A stretch of DNA of 64,000 bases from positions 1 to 64,000 of the forward strand of contig NZ_JAYGHR010000079.1 of NCBI RefSeq assembly GCF_034932365.1. The letters run 5' to 3'. The position numbers and the translations under genes are program-made. Below are positions 1 through 8,300 of the stretch, one piece after another; the stretch's first letter is position 1, and each line of letters begins with the position of its first letter. Below the pieces are notes generated by a model. The model had not been told where the DNA came from. It saw only the letters and a list, made by a program, of their open reading frames with translations, and made no database searches. The DNA is from Capilliphycus robustus (GTDB taxonomy: Bacteria; Cyanobacteriota; Cyanobacteriia; Cyanobacteriales; Microcoleaceae).

Positions 1-361
1 GCCATTAAGGTCTTTTGACGGTTATTAAGTTTGAGTTGGGTCTTGAAGGCTCGTTGCATAGATGTATTCTGTTATCTTACAGATAGTACCGTGTTGTACC
101 ATAAATTGTCAACTAGGTTACTGCTCTGTGGTAAAAGTCATAGTAGGTATTGAGACTCCTCTGGTAAATAACCGTTTTTAGGAGCTGACCTTGAGTCTTG
201 CTTCCTTTGGTTTCTATTATGTAACGTTTTTTAAAGTTTTGCAAATAAAACTTGCAAATTACTTTGATTTGTAATAATAATATATTTTTATGGCAAAATG
301 TAAACGCGATCGCTACATTGAAAGCAACACCTGTGCTATATAATCCCTACATCCGACGGTC
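1..361. other. Intergenic region upstream of queG
   Basis: No coding region is convincing here. The stretch is AT-rich near 220-300, includes one GCGATCGC (HIP1) octamer near 306, and presumably holds the promoter of the following queG gene. A 60-codon reading frame starting at 252 overlaps queG in another frame and has no recognisable features. I see no terminator or RNA gene. Confidence 0.5.
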
Positions 362-1294
362 ATGTATCCCCCAGTCCAAGCGCATCAAGTCAAGCAGCAA
401 GCCATCACCCTCGGATTTCACAAAGTTGGGATAGCGACTGTTGTTGAACCCAAAGCCGAAGTTGAACGGTTACAGGCTTGGCTGAATCAAGGCTATCAAG
501 CAGAGATGGCTTGGATGGCAAACCCCAGACGTCAGGATATTCGTCAAGTCATGCCAGAGGTGCAGTCCGTTATCTGTGTGGCGTTGAACTATTACACCCC
601 TGACGAACGTCGGGAAGGGGCTGAATATGGCAAAATTTCCCGTTATGGTTGGGGGCGAGACTACCATAAGGTGATGCACCAGAAGTTGAAAGCGTTTTCC
701 AACTGGTTACAAGCCCAAGGAGAAGGCATTCAAGCGCGATATTACGCCGATACTGGCCCGATATCTGATAAAGTTTGGGCGCAACGGGCGGGTATCGGTT
801 GGATTGCGAAAAATAGTAATGTAATTACACGAGAATATGGGTCTTGGGTGTTTTTGGGGGAAGTCTTAACGAATTTGGAGTTAACGCCAGATTCTCCCCA
901 TACCGAACATTGTGGCACTTGTACGCGCTGTATTGAAGCTTGTCCGACGAATGCGATAACAGAACCGTTTGTGGTGGATGCGAATCGCTGTATTGCTTAT
1001 CATACCATTGAAAATCGCGCCGAACAGTTACCGGAGAATATTGATTTAAACGGTTGGGTTGCGGGGTGTGATATTTGTCAGGATGTATGTCCTTGGAATC
1101 AACGCTTTGCTAAAGAAACTGATGTTGAGGCGTTTCAACCTTATCCGGGAAATATTGACCCAAAATTAAGTGAGTTGGCAGAACTTTCAGAAGAAGAATG
1201 GAACGAACAATTTACCGCTTCTGCGTTGCGACGAATTAAACCCCAAATGTGGCGACGTAATGCCCGAAAAAATTTACAAAATAATAGAGGTTAA
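362..1294 (+). CDS. queG: Epoxyqueuosine reductase QueG
   Basis: This 310-residue protein reduces epoxyqueuosine to queuosine in the wobble position of GUN tRNAs, the last step of queuosine synthesis. It is a cytosolic, cobalamin-dependent iron-sulfur enzyme. The sequence shows the two [4Fe-4S] ligand sets of a bacterial ferredoxin fold: C184, C187, C190 and C194 (CGTCTRCIEACP), then C210 and the CDICQDVCPWN segment starting at C236. The N-terminal part contains the family's substrate and B12-binding region, including YYADTGPISDK. Length is somewhat short of the E. coli enzyme but usual for cyanobacteria, which lack the C-terminal HEAT extension. The start is the first in-frame ATG; no strong ribosome binding site is visible. 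It appears to be transcribed alone. Confidence 0.93.
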   Translation: MYPPVQAHQVKQQAITLGFHKVGIATVVEPKAEVERLQAWLNQGYQAEMAWMANPRRQDIRQVMPEVQSVICVALNYYTPDERREGAEYGKISRYGWGRDYHKVMHQKLKAFSNWLQAQGEGIQARYYADTGPISDKVWAQRAGIGWIAKNSNVITREYGSWVFLGEVLTNLELTPDSPHTEHCGTCTRCIEACPTNAITEPFVVDANRCIAYHTIENRAEQLPENIDLNGWVAGCDICQDVCPWNQRFAKETDVEAFQPYPGNIDPKLSELAELSEEEWNEQFTASALRRIKPQMWRRNARKNLQNNRG

Positions 1295-1302
1295 ATAATA
1301 CT

Positions 1303-1363
1303 GTAGGGGCGGGTTCGAGTTGATGTATGTTTTCCCTGCAAATCAGTTAAATAAACCCGCCCC
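1303..1363. repeat. GGGGCGGGTT palindromic element, copy 1
   Basis: GTAGGGGCGGGTT at 1303 is matched by AACCCGCCCC ending at 1363, enclosing a loop of about 38 bases. The interior (TATGTTTTCCCTGCAAA and following bases) resembles that of the copy at 34429-34490, so the whole unit of roughly 62 bp is a dispersed element and not just a chance terminator. It lies just after queG and could also serve as a transcription end between convergent genes. Confidence 0.75.
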
Positions 1364-1384
1364 AGAGCCTTCTGACTTCTTCTC

Positions 1385-1470
1385 AGGGGGGCGGGTTTAT
1401 CTCAATCTCTCAGTAGTAGTAAAGATATTGTAGAACCCGCCCTTACAGAATAATTATTGATTAGTCGGAC
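1385..1470 (-). repeat. GGGGCGGGTT palindromic element, copy 2, with 38-bp shared tail
   Basis: A second copy follows at once: GGGGGCGGGTTTA at 1385 is opposed by GAACCCGCCC at 1433-1442. The 38 bp at 1433-1470 match the reverse complement of 10003-10040 at 37 of 38 positions. This shared tail supplies the last codons of the truncated toxin gene, which shows that the element entered a coding region. Confidence 0.75.
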
Positions 1471-1611
1471 AGATATGACATCTAAACGTTCGACTGCTGC
1501 AAATATTTGATCTATAAATACTTGAGCAAAACTTGGTGCATCTATAGCAATAAAGTCACCAATTGCTTCCAAATCAGCTAATGCTTGACCTGTCCAATTT
1601 ATTGTTGCCAT
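1402..1611 (-). pseudogene. Truncated ParE/RelE-family toxin
   Basis: The first ~49 residues (MATINWTGQALADLEAIGDF, then a segment reading IFAAVERLD) match the N-terminal half of ParE/RelE toxins, which act on gyrase or on ribosome-bound mRNA. Family members are normally about 95-100 residues; this one stops at 69. From about residue 50 the reading (VISVRLINNYSVRAG) is encoded by the dispersed palindromic element at 1385-1470, whose tail recurs at 10003-10040. The catalytic C-terminal strands and Arg/Tyr residues are therefore missing, and the gene is probably dead as a toxin. Its start overlaps the antitoxin stop by 13 bp, the usual toxin-antitoxin arrangement. Confidence 0.75.
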
Positions 1612-1790
1612 GTCTTAATACGTTTTTTGGCTTCGTCGTGAGAAATCACATCACCCGCTTCAACTTGTTTAAGTCCTTGTTCTACTTTATACAAAAAGTA
1701 GAGACGTTCCATAACGTCTGAAAACGTAACATCTGCTGGCATTCCTTCAATGGCTTTCAGAATTTTTTGTTTAACTGTTGAATTGACCAT
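1599..1790 (-). CDS. Small antitoxin of a type II toxin-antitoxin module
   Basis: This 63-residue, charged protein lies directly upstream of the truncated ParE/RelE toxin and overlaps it by 13 bp. Its sequence (SDVMERLYFLYKVEQGLKQV and EAGDVISHDEAKKRIKTW) is typical of the short helical antitoxins paired with cyanobacterial RelE/ParE toxins. The central helices would dimerise and the C-terminal helix, ending in the SHDEAKKRI signature, would wrap the toxin. No DNA-binding fold is obvious, though such antitoxins often repress their own promoter. It appears intact although its partner is not, so it may be a relic or may still neutralise other toxins. Confidence 0.75.
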   Translation of the reverse strand: MVNSTVKQKILKAIEGMPADVTFSDVMERLYFLYKVEQGLKQVEAGDVISHDEAKKRIKTWQQ

Positions 1791-1875
1791 GATTACCTTT
1801 TGCTTAACTTTAGTTAATCGGAATTAGGTAAAAGTAGAGTACGTCAAACGATATTAACGCACTCTACTGTTGGGT

Positions 1876-4803
1876 TTAGAATTCCCCTGCTAAAGCGGCG
1901 ACGCAACGTTCACAAATGGTTGGATCTTCAGTAGACTCACCCACATGAACGGAATAATTCCAACAGCGATCGCATTTTTCGCCATCAGCTTTCACAACTC
2001 CAATACCCAAGTCTTCAGACTCATCGCTGTATTCAAGTCCTTTTAACTTGTTGGGGGTTTCTAACAGTTCAACCTGAGAACAAATAAACAGATAACGCAA
2101 TTGATCAACGCCGTTATGCTGTTTTAACTCTGTAGTTGATGGGTTGATTTGTTCTAACTGTTTGCGGAAGTTCTCATCAGAAACATACAGTAAAACTTTC
2201 GCTTCTAAAGACGAACCAATCATCTTTTCTTTTCGGGCTTTTTCCATGACTTGGTTAACTTCTGCGCGAATTTCCCGCAATTTTTGCCAGAATTTAGCGA
2301 GTTCCGGTTGTTTCCAAATTTCCTCTAATTTCACCCAACCTGACTCGAATACCGATGAATAAGGAGTCGCATAGGGTAAATTTTGCCAAATATCTTCCGC
2401 CATGTGACAGAGGACAGGTGCGATCGCTTTGGCGAGGTTTTCTAAGGCAACCGCTAACACGGTTTGACAACTGCGACGTCGGAAGGCATTATCTGCACTA
2501 ATATACAGCCGATCTTTGGCAATATCAAGGTAAAAATTAGACAGATCTACAACACAGAAATTCTGCACCGTTTGGAAGAAGCGGAAGAATTGAAACTGAT
2601 CAAACGCATCTTTGATTTCTGTAAAAACCTCCGTGATCCGATGCAGCATATATCGGTCTAAATCGGGTAATTCCTCATAACTAACCGCATCTTTTTCGGG
2701 GTTAAAATCATGCAAGTTTCCAATTAAAAATCGGGCTGTATTTCTAATTTTGCGGTAGATATCCGCCATTTGTTTGAGGATATTTCCCCCCAACGGGACA
2801 TCAGTTGAATAATCAACAGACGACACCCACAACCGCAAAATATCAGCCCCATAGGGTGGTTCTTTGTCTTTGTTTTTACCGCCTTCAATCACAATCGCCG
2901 GGTCAACGACATTCCCCAAGGATTTACTCATTTTATGTCCCTTTTCATCAAGAACAAATCCATGAGTTAATACGATTTTATAGGGCGCATGACCATAGTT
3001 AGCCACACTGGTTAATAAACTGGAATTAAACCAGCCTCGGTGTTGGTCTGAACCCTCTAAATACATATCGACAGGATAACCTAACCCCCGTTGTTTGGCG
3101 ACTGCTGCCCAGGAAGAACCGGAGTCAAACCAAACATCCATTGTATCGGTTCCTTTGCGGTATTTTGCCGCATCTTTGCGATATTTTTCGGGTAATAACT
3201 CCTCAACAGACAGTTCCCACCACGCATCTGAACCTTTTTCAGCAATGATATTTTGAACGTGAGAAATCGTTTCTTCGTTCATCAAATGTTCACCTGTTTC
3301 TTCATCATAAAAAACAGGAATGGGTACGCCCCAACTGCGTTGACGAGAGATACACCAATCTGAACGTTCCGCCACCATTGGAGTGATGCGATTTTCGCCT
3401 TGGGCGGGAATCCAACGCACATTTTGAATGGCTTTTACAGCTTCTTCGCGGAACCCTTCAACGGACGCAAACCACTGTTCAGTTGCCCTAAAAATGGTCG
3501 GTTTTTTGGTTCGCCAATCATAGGGATATTTGTGTTGATAGGGTTCTTCTTTAATGAGTGAACCTGCTTTTTCTAAGGCTTTAATAACCGCTTCGTTGGC
3601 ATCTTTGAGAACATTTAATCCTGCAAATTCACCCGCTTCTGCGGTAAAGTTTCCATCTGCATCTACCGGACACAATACAGGTAAACCATAGCGTTGACCA
3701 ACGATAAAGTCTTCCTGACCATGACCAGGGGCGGTGTGAACGAGTCCGGTACCGGATTCTGTGGTAACATAATCTCCCCCAATTAATATCGGACTTTCGC
3801 GGTCAAATAGGGGATGTTTGTAAGTGGAATGTTCTAAATCTTTGCCTTTTACGGTTGCTTTTACGGTGAGATTTTGACCAAACGTTGCTGATAGACGTTC
3901 GACCAATTCTGCGGCGACTAACAAATATTTAAACGGAATGGGATTTTCCGCATTTTTTTGTGTTTCAACCACAGAATACATTAATTCAGGGTTCAACGAA
4001 ACGCCTAAATTTCCCGGAATTGTCCAGGGTGTTGTTGTCCAAATCGCGACACCTAAATCGGGTAGAAAAGGCGTTAATTCTGATTTAACTGCTTCCGCCA
4101 AGCTAGTCATTGGAAAGGCCGCAAATAAACTGCGAGAAACATGACCCTCTGGATATTCTAATTCCGCTTCAGCTAGGGCTGTTTTTGAACTCGGACTCCA
4201 ATGAACAGGCTTTAATCCTCTATAGATATAACCTTTGAGAACCATCTGGGCAAACACGCCAATTTGGGCGGCTTCGTATTCTGGTTTTAGGGTTAAATAA
4301 GGGTTATCCCAATCTCCCCACACTCCATATCTTTTGAAAGATTCTCGTTGTTGGTCAACCGTTTCTAGGGCGAATTCTTTTGCTTTTTGACGCAGTTTTA
4401 ACGGGGTGAGTTCTTCCCGTTCCGACTGTTTCATTTGTTGTAAAACTTTCAATTCAATCGGCAAACCGTGACAGTCCCAACCGGGAACATAACGCACTTT
4501 TCGCCCTTGCAAAATTTGGTAACGGTTAATAATATCTTTTAGAATTTTATTGAGGGCATGACCAATATGTAAGGCACCATTGGCATAGGGCGGCCCGTCA
4601 TGTAAGATAAACGCATCACCCGGATTATTTTCAGATAAACGTTCATAAATTTGATTTTCTGCCCAAAATTTTTGTAATTCGGGTTCCCGTTTGACAGCAT
4701 TTGCCCGCATATCAAACTTAGTCTGTGGCAGGTTCACCGTATCTTTGTAAGATTTGGCTGCCATTTCTTGTTCTTTTCCGTTTACATCGCTACGTTCAGC
4801 CAT
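1876..4803 (-). CDS. ileS: Isoleucyl-tRNA synthetase
   Basis: This 975-residue class I synthetase charges tRNA-Ile with isoleucine in the cytosol and edits mischarged valine. The HIGH motif is at residues 79-82 (GALHIGHALNK) and KMSKS is at 624-628 (GHKMSKSLGNVV). The middle holds the CP1 editing domain with GTGLVHTAPGHG. The C-terminus carries the zinc-finger pair CDRCWNYS and CERC typical of bacterial IleRS. Length fits the bacterial family. The first ATG has AAAGG a few bases upstream; a second ATG at codon 14 lacks one, so I keep the longer form. No leader tRNA-like or T-box structure is evident, as expected for cyanobacteria. It is apparently monocistronic. Confidence 0.97.
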   Translation of the reverse strand: MAERSDVNGKEQEMAAKSYKDTVNLPQTKFDMRANAVKREPELQKFWAENQIYERLSENNPGDAFILHDGPPYANGALHIGHALNKILKDIINRYQILQGRKVRYVPGWDCHGLPIELKVLQQMKQSEREELTPLKLRQKAKEFALETVDQQRESFKRYGVWGDWDNPYLTLKPEYEAAQIGVFAQMVLKGYIYRGLKPVHWSPSSKTALAEAELEYPEGHVSRSLFAAFPMTSLAEAVKSELTPFLPDLGVAIWTTTPWTIPGNLGVSLNPELMYSVVETQKNAENPIPFKYLLVAAELVERLSATFGQNLTVKATVKGKDLEHSTYKHPLFDRESPILIGGDYVTTESGTGLVHTAPGHGQEDFIVGQRYGLPVLCPVDADGNFTAEAGEFAGLNVLKDANEAVIKALEKAGSLIKEEPYQHKYPYDWRTKKPTIFRATEQWFASVEGFREEAVKAIQNVRWIPAQGENRITPMVAERSDWCISRQRSWGVPIPVFYDEETGEHLMNEETISHVQNIIAEKGSDAWWELSVEELLPEKYRKDAAKYRKGTDTMDVWFDSGSSWAAVAKQRGLGYPVDMYLEGSDQHRGWFNSSLLTSVANYGHAPYKIVLTHGFVLDEKGHKMSKSLGNVVDPAIVIEGGKNKDKEPPYGADILRLWVSSVDYSTDVPLGGNILKQMADIYRKIRNTARFLIGNLHDFNPEKDAVSYEELPDLDRYMLHRITEVFTEIKDAFDQFQFFRFFQTVQNFCVVDLSNFYLDIAKDRLYISADNAFRRRSCQTVLAVALENLAKAIAPVLCHMAEDIWQNLPYATPYSSVFESGWVKLEEIWKQPELAKFWQKLREIRAEVNQVMEKARKEKMIGSSLEAKVLLYVSDENFRKQLEQINPSTTELKQHNGVDQLRYLFICSQVELLETPNKLKGLEYSDESEDLGIGVVKADGEKCDRCWNYSVHVGESTEDPTICERCVAALAGEF

Positions 4804-5013
4804 GATTTACCTTTATTTGCGGCTAGCTTGCAATACAACCTTTAGTTTACCGTAGAAGTCTACGGCACTGTCAGATTACGTCGTTGTCTATCAGATATAA
4901 TTTATATACTACAATTATAATACAAGCTTGTCAAGTTGATTGACTTCACCACCGTTACCGCTAAGAAAAATAAATTATGATTTTTTGATGGATTTTGAAA
5001 TCCGTTTTGAACC

Positions 5014-5634
5014 TCAACTCAACACCAAATCTTCTAAATTTTCATCAGGAAAAACGACATCTTCATAGATTAAAGAAATTGGACTGTTAAAATTAACACT
5101 GGTTAGATTAATTTCGAGTTCGGTTTGATTAATTGCTAATTCTTCTGGGGAGTAAGAGGTTAATTCCCATTTATTTTGTTCATTCAGACGATAACACTCA
5201 ATATTCATTTTTTCAGTGTCAACCAGTACATATTCTTTCAACGTTTCAATTTTGCGATAATGTCTAAATTTTTTGCCTCTATCAAAACCTTCTGTACTCG
5301 GAGATAACACTTCTACAATTAAACAAGGATAATAAATGACTTGACGGGCAGTTTGATCTCGACTGTCACACGTTACCATGATATCAGGATAATGAAAGGG
5401 GCCGTTACTAGAAACCCCAACTTTTGCATCAGCCATAAACACTTTACAGCCTTTTCCTCGTAGATGGCTTTTGAGTGCAGAAGCTAAATTTAAAGCAATA
5501 GAATTATGGGGTAAACTTCCCCCTGTCATCGCGAATACTTGACCGTTGATATATTCATATTTTATCGGTTGTTTTTCTTCCCATTCTAAATACTCTTTGG
5601 CTGTCATAAATTGAGATTGAGAATGAGCAATCAT
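5014..5634 (-). CDS. Uma2 family (DUF820) endonuclease-like protein
   Basis: This 206-residue protein belongs to the Uma2/DUF820 family, a PD-(D/E)XK nuclease fold that is greatly expanded in filamentous cyanobacteria. Family-typical segments are TAKEYLEWEEKQPIKYEYIN at the N-terminus, the GGSLPHNSIALNLASAL helix, PDIMVTCDSRD with the catalytic-type Asp, and LIVEVLSPSTEGFDRGKK with the Glu of the ExK-like pair. The final strand YVLVDTEKMNIECYRLN is also characteristic. The biological role of the family is unknown. It sits 24 bp downstream of another Uma2 gene on the same strand, probably in one transcript, suggesting an old local duplication followed by strong divergence. Confidence 0.88.
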   Translation of the reverse strand: MIAHSQSQFMTAKEYLEWEEKQPIKYEYINGQVFAMTGGSLPHNSIALNLASALKSHLRGKGCKVFMADAKVGVSSNGPFHYPDIMVTCDSRDQTARQVIYYPCLIVEVLSPSTEGFDRGKKFRHYRKIETLKEYVLVDTEKMNIECYRLNEQNKWELTSYSPEELAINQTELEINLTSVNFNSPISLIYEDVVFPDENLEDLVLS

Positions 5635-5658
5635 AGAATATCTCTCCTTGATTAACGA

Positions 5659-6264
5659 TTAACTCCAGACAATTTTTAGGTCAAGAATAAAGCCTGGTAA
5701 CACGTCTTCTCCAAATAACGTTGTAGCAGAATTGAAGGCTTCTACTGATTTTTCTAAACGATAAATTTCAACATAGAGATTTTTGCGGTCAATTAACCAA
5801 GCTAATTTAACTTGATTTTCCATATATTCTTGCATTTTGGCTTGCGTCGCTTTTAAACTATCAGAAGGAGACATTAACTCTAAGACGAAATCCGGTGCAA
5901 TTGGGGGAAATTTCTCTTTTTCTTCTGGTGTGAGTTCATCCCATCTTGATTGTTTAATCCAAGCAATATCAGGAGAACGATTAGCACCATTGGGCAGTTT
6001 AAAACAAGTGGAAGAATCAAAGAGTTTACCTAATTTATTTTGACGATTCCAAAAGACAAAATCTCCTGCAATTTCAATATTACGATTTCCAGTTTCTCCC
6101 CCCGTCGGCGACATAATCATCAATTCTCCGGTTGCATTGCGTTCAAATTTTATCTCCGGGTTTTTCCGACAAAGTTGATAAAATTGTTCGTCACTCATTT
6201 GACAAACAGAACTAAAATCAATTGTATAAGCAGTCATCGTTAGAATATCGCTACGTTTAGCCAT
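5659..6264 (-). CDS. Uma2 family (DUF820) endonuclease-like protein
   Basis: This 201-residue paralogue of the preceding gene has the diagnostic order FERNATGELMIMSPTGGETG, the NRQNKLGKLFDSSTCFKLPN strand with RSPDIAWI, then APDFVLELMSPSDSLKATQA and KLAWLIDRKN. The Asp of SPDIAW and the Glu of FVLELMSP are the likely metal ligands of the PD-(D/E)XK fold. Its function is unknown. The first ATG gives MAKRSDILTMTAYT; the second ATG at codon 10 (6237) is a plausible alternative since the conserved region begins after it. It is the upstream member of a two-gene Uma2 unit. Confidence 0.88.
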   Translation of the reverse strand: MAKRSDILTMTAYTIDFSSVCQMSDEQFYQLCRKNPEIKFERNATGELMIMSPTGGETGNRNIEIAGDFVFWNRQNKLGKLFDSSTCFKLPNGANRSPDIAWIKQSRWDELTPEEKEKFPPIAPDFVLELMSPSDSLKATQAKMQEYMENQVKLAWLIDRKNLYVEIYRLEKSVEAFNSATTLFGEDVLPGFILDLKIVWS

Positions 6265-6444
6265 TGCTTACATTTTAAATCAGCTAGGGTTGACTCCCCT
6301 CTGCTTCTTCGAGAAGCCCAAACCCGCAAATATTGAGTTTTGTAACAATTATTAAAAAACTGTGCGATCGCCTGTATGATTAACAGTTGGTTCTTAGCAT
6401 AACTCAATCTTTCAGACAAATACTGGCTTTCTTCGGGAGGAACA

Positions 6445-6576
6445 ATGGACTTTATCACTAACTTTGTCAGCAACATCAACTTTGAACTCATTGCCCAGCT
6501 TACGATGTTAGCGCTGATTGTGATTGCTGGCCCTGTGGTCATCTTTTTGCTGGCTTTTCGCGGTGGCGACCTGTAA
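6445..6576 (+). CDS. psb30: Photosystem II protein Psb30 (Ycf12)
   Basis: This 43-residue gene encodes a one-helix membrane protein of the photosystem II core, located at the edge of the complex near cytochrome b559 and PsbJ/PsbK, where it helps stability. The sequence is strongly like Psb30: SNINFELIAQLTMLALIVI, then GPVVIFLLAFRGGDL. One transmembrane helix spans about residues 17-37, and the basic-glycine tail is typical. GGGAGGA lies 4-5 bases before the ATG. An antisense frame of 100 codons (6240-6542) covers most of it but has no recognisable content. The gene is apparently monocistronic, with upstream Uma2 genes running the other way. Confidence 0.93.
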   Translation: MDFITNFVSNINFELIAQLTMLALIVIAGPVVIFLLAFRGGDL

Positions 6577-6657
6577 ACGTTTATTCTGGGGGCGAGGGGA
6601 ACAGCTTGTGTTTCTTTTCACCGATCCCCCAGTTTGGCGATTTTGTTAGTAATTTGC

Positions 6658-7062
6658 TTAGTCTTGAATGTACTCTTGTCCGCTTAAGAGTGCAATTTCT
6701 GCTTTCATAAATTCTCGTCCTAAGTAAAGCGCGTGATCCAAACAGCTTAACGGACAAGGATTGATTTCTTCTGTAATTTTCACCCCCAATTCTTTCGCGG
6801 TTCTTCCCTGAAAAACTGCGCTCGGTTGACGCTTCAAACTACCCGTACAAGGGAAAGGTTCGCCTGTTTCGGGGTCAACGGCGAGTCCTTGATCGTTAAT
6901 ATTATTCGTATAGTGTTCCGCGCAAATTAAACCCGCTTCTCGATCAACATAAATAATAAAGTAACCTGCCGGATCGAGATGAATAAACCGTTGGGAAAGC
7001 TGATCATCAATGGCTTTGATGTCTTCAGGCGTTGGAATTTTTGAACTAGATTGAATAGACAC
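6658..7062 (-). CDS. Conserved cyanobacterial protein, probably DUF4346
   Basis: This 134-residue soluble protein resembles the small cyanobacterial proteins assigned to DUF4346. Visible features are RFIHLDPAGYFIIYVDREAG, AEHYTNNINDQGLAVDPETG, a CTGS segment, and a C-terminal helix CPLSCLDHALYLGREFMKAE ending in YIQD. The three cysteines (one in PCTG, two in CPLSC) could bind metal or be redox active, but this is inference. No signal peptide or membrane segment is seen. The function is unknown. It converges with psb30 across a gap of about 80 bp. Confidence 0.65.
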   Translation of the reverse strand: MSIQSSSKIPTPEDIKAIDDQLSQRFIHLDPAGYFIIYVDREAGLICAEHYTNNINDQGLAVDPETGEPFPCTGSLKRQPSAVFQGRTAKELGVKITEEINPCPLSCLDHALYLGREFMKAEIALLSGQEYIQD

Positions 7063-7146
7063 AGTTGCAAAATAAACAAATATTAGCCTTTAATTTTATA
7101 GCAATTGAAAATCAGGTGTGAAAGTTAGCAACCTCAGAAACCCTCT

Positions 7147-7170
7147 AGTGCAGGCATCTTGCCTGCTGGA
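7147..7170. repeat. 24-bp palindromic element (AGTGCAGGC...)
   Basis: The 24-bp unit centres on GCAGGC ATCTT GCCTGC. A second copy at 20827-20850 has the same length and position pattern but with paired substitutions in both arms, so base pairing is kept. It lies in the spacer before the ABC permease gene. It is likely a dispersed repeat forming a short hairpin; its function is unknown. Confidence 0.65.
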
Positions 7171-7294
7171 AGTTCACCACTCATTTTATACTGCTATAGC
7201 TGGAATCGAGTTTTAATGCTAGACTGATTCAACATCTTCTATAATAACTCAGTTTTCAGCAATTGTCTATTAAAATCCAGTCGATTAAGAGTTT

Positions 7295-8254
7295 ATGACG
7301 CGATATATAATTAATCGTCTTCTGAGTGCAATTCCGACTTTAATAGCAATTAGTATTGTAGTCTTTGGAATTTTAGCGATCGCACCGGGAGATCCGATGG
7401 GAGAATTTGCCACCAATCCTTCAATTACCGCAGAAGTGAGAGAAAATATTCGTCGATCTTTGGGTTTAGATCAACCGATTCCAATTCGCTATTTAAAATG
7501 GGCTTGGGCTTTTCTTCAGGGCGATATGGGTTATTCTTTTACCAGTCGTAGTCCTGTGAGTGAACTGATTTTACAACGTTTACCGACAACGTTATGGGTA
7601 GCGGGTTCAGCCTATTTTTTTGCGATGTTAATTGCCTTTCCACTGGGGATTATTTCCGCCATTAAACGCTATTCAATTTTTGATCAAGTTGCTACCACCT
7701 TCGCCTTTCTCGGATTTTCATTACCGCCTTTTTTCACGGGTTTACTGTTTATTATTATTTTCAGCGTTCAGTTAAACTGGTTTCCCTTTATTTATAATAG
7801 TACCTTAGAAGTGACCAACTGGCAAACATTAATAGAACAAATCAAACAGTCAATTATGCCGATTTCTGTATTGGCTTTATATCAATCTGCGGTGTTGATG
7901 CGGTTTATTCGATCTTCGATGTTAGAACAGTTAAATCAAGATTATGTTCGCACGGCTTATGCAAAAGGATTACCCAATTTTAACGTGATTCAAGGTCATG
8001 TTTTACGCAATGCTTTAATCCCAGTTGTCACGTTAATTGCGTTAGATATTCCCAGTTTATTTACGGGTGCTTTAATCACCGAACAAATCTTTAGAATCCC
8101 GGGAATTGGAGCATTACTCGTTGAATCTATTTATCGCAGTGATACGCCTGTTGTCATGGCGATTACGTTTATTTATGCGATTTTGGTGGTAATTTTTAAT
8201 TTAATCGCTGATTTGTTATATGGAATATTAGATCCGCGTATTCAATACAAATAA
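7295..8254 (+). CDS. ABC transporter permease, DppB/OppB family
   Basis: This 319-residue inner-membrane permease belongs to the dipeptide/oligopeptide/nickel import family. The N-terminus MTRYIINRLLSAIPTLIAIS is the family's first helix, followed by APGDP, a long periplasmic loop (LGLDQPIPIRYLKWAWAFLQ) and five further hydrophobic segments. The EAA loop that docks on the ATPase is seen as DYVRTAYAKGLP. The matching DppC-type permease lies 0.8 kb downstream, separated by an opposite-strand Uma2 gene. No substrate-binding protein or ATPase gene is nearby, so the transporter must draw these from elsewhere. The substrate cannot be told from sequence; di- or oligopeptides are the default. Confidence 0.88.
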   Translation: MTRYIINRLLSAIPTLIAISIVVFGILAIAPGDPMGEFATNPSITAEVRENIRRSLGLDQPIPIRYLKWAWAFLQGDMGYSFTSRSPVSELILQRLPTTLWVAGSAYFFAMLIAFPLGIISAIKRYSIFDQVATTFAFLGFSLPPFFTGLLFIIIFSVQLNWFPFIYNSTLEVTNWQTLIEQIKQSIMPISVLALYQSAVLMRFIRSSMLEQLNQDYVRTAYAKGLPNFNVIQGHVLRNALIPVVTLIALDIPSLFTGALITEQIFRIPGIGALLVESIYRSDTPVVMAITFIYAILVVIFNLIADLLYGILDPRIQYK

Positions 8255-8255
8255 A

Positions 8256-8281
8256 AAAGGGTGATTGAAACACCACCCTAA
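8256..8281 (+). terminator. Possible terminator after the DppB-like gene
   Basis: AGGGTG and CACCCT form a six-pair stem around a loop of about 10 bases right after the stop codon, between convergent genes. There is no good T tract on the plus strand, but the A-run before the stem would supply a T tract for the opposite-strand Uma2 gene. This is weak evidence. Confidence 0.4.
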
Positions 8282-8300
8282 TGGTTTGAAAACTCATTAA

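Noticed and set aside
6240..6542. 100-codon open frame on the minus strand
   Set aside because: It overlaps psb30 and the start of an Uma2 gene, has no recognisable sequence and no ribosome binding site; psb30 on the other strand is clear.
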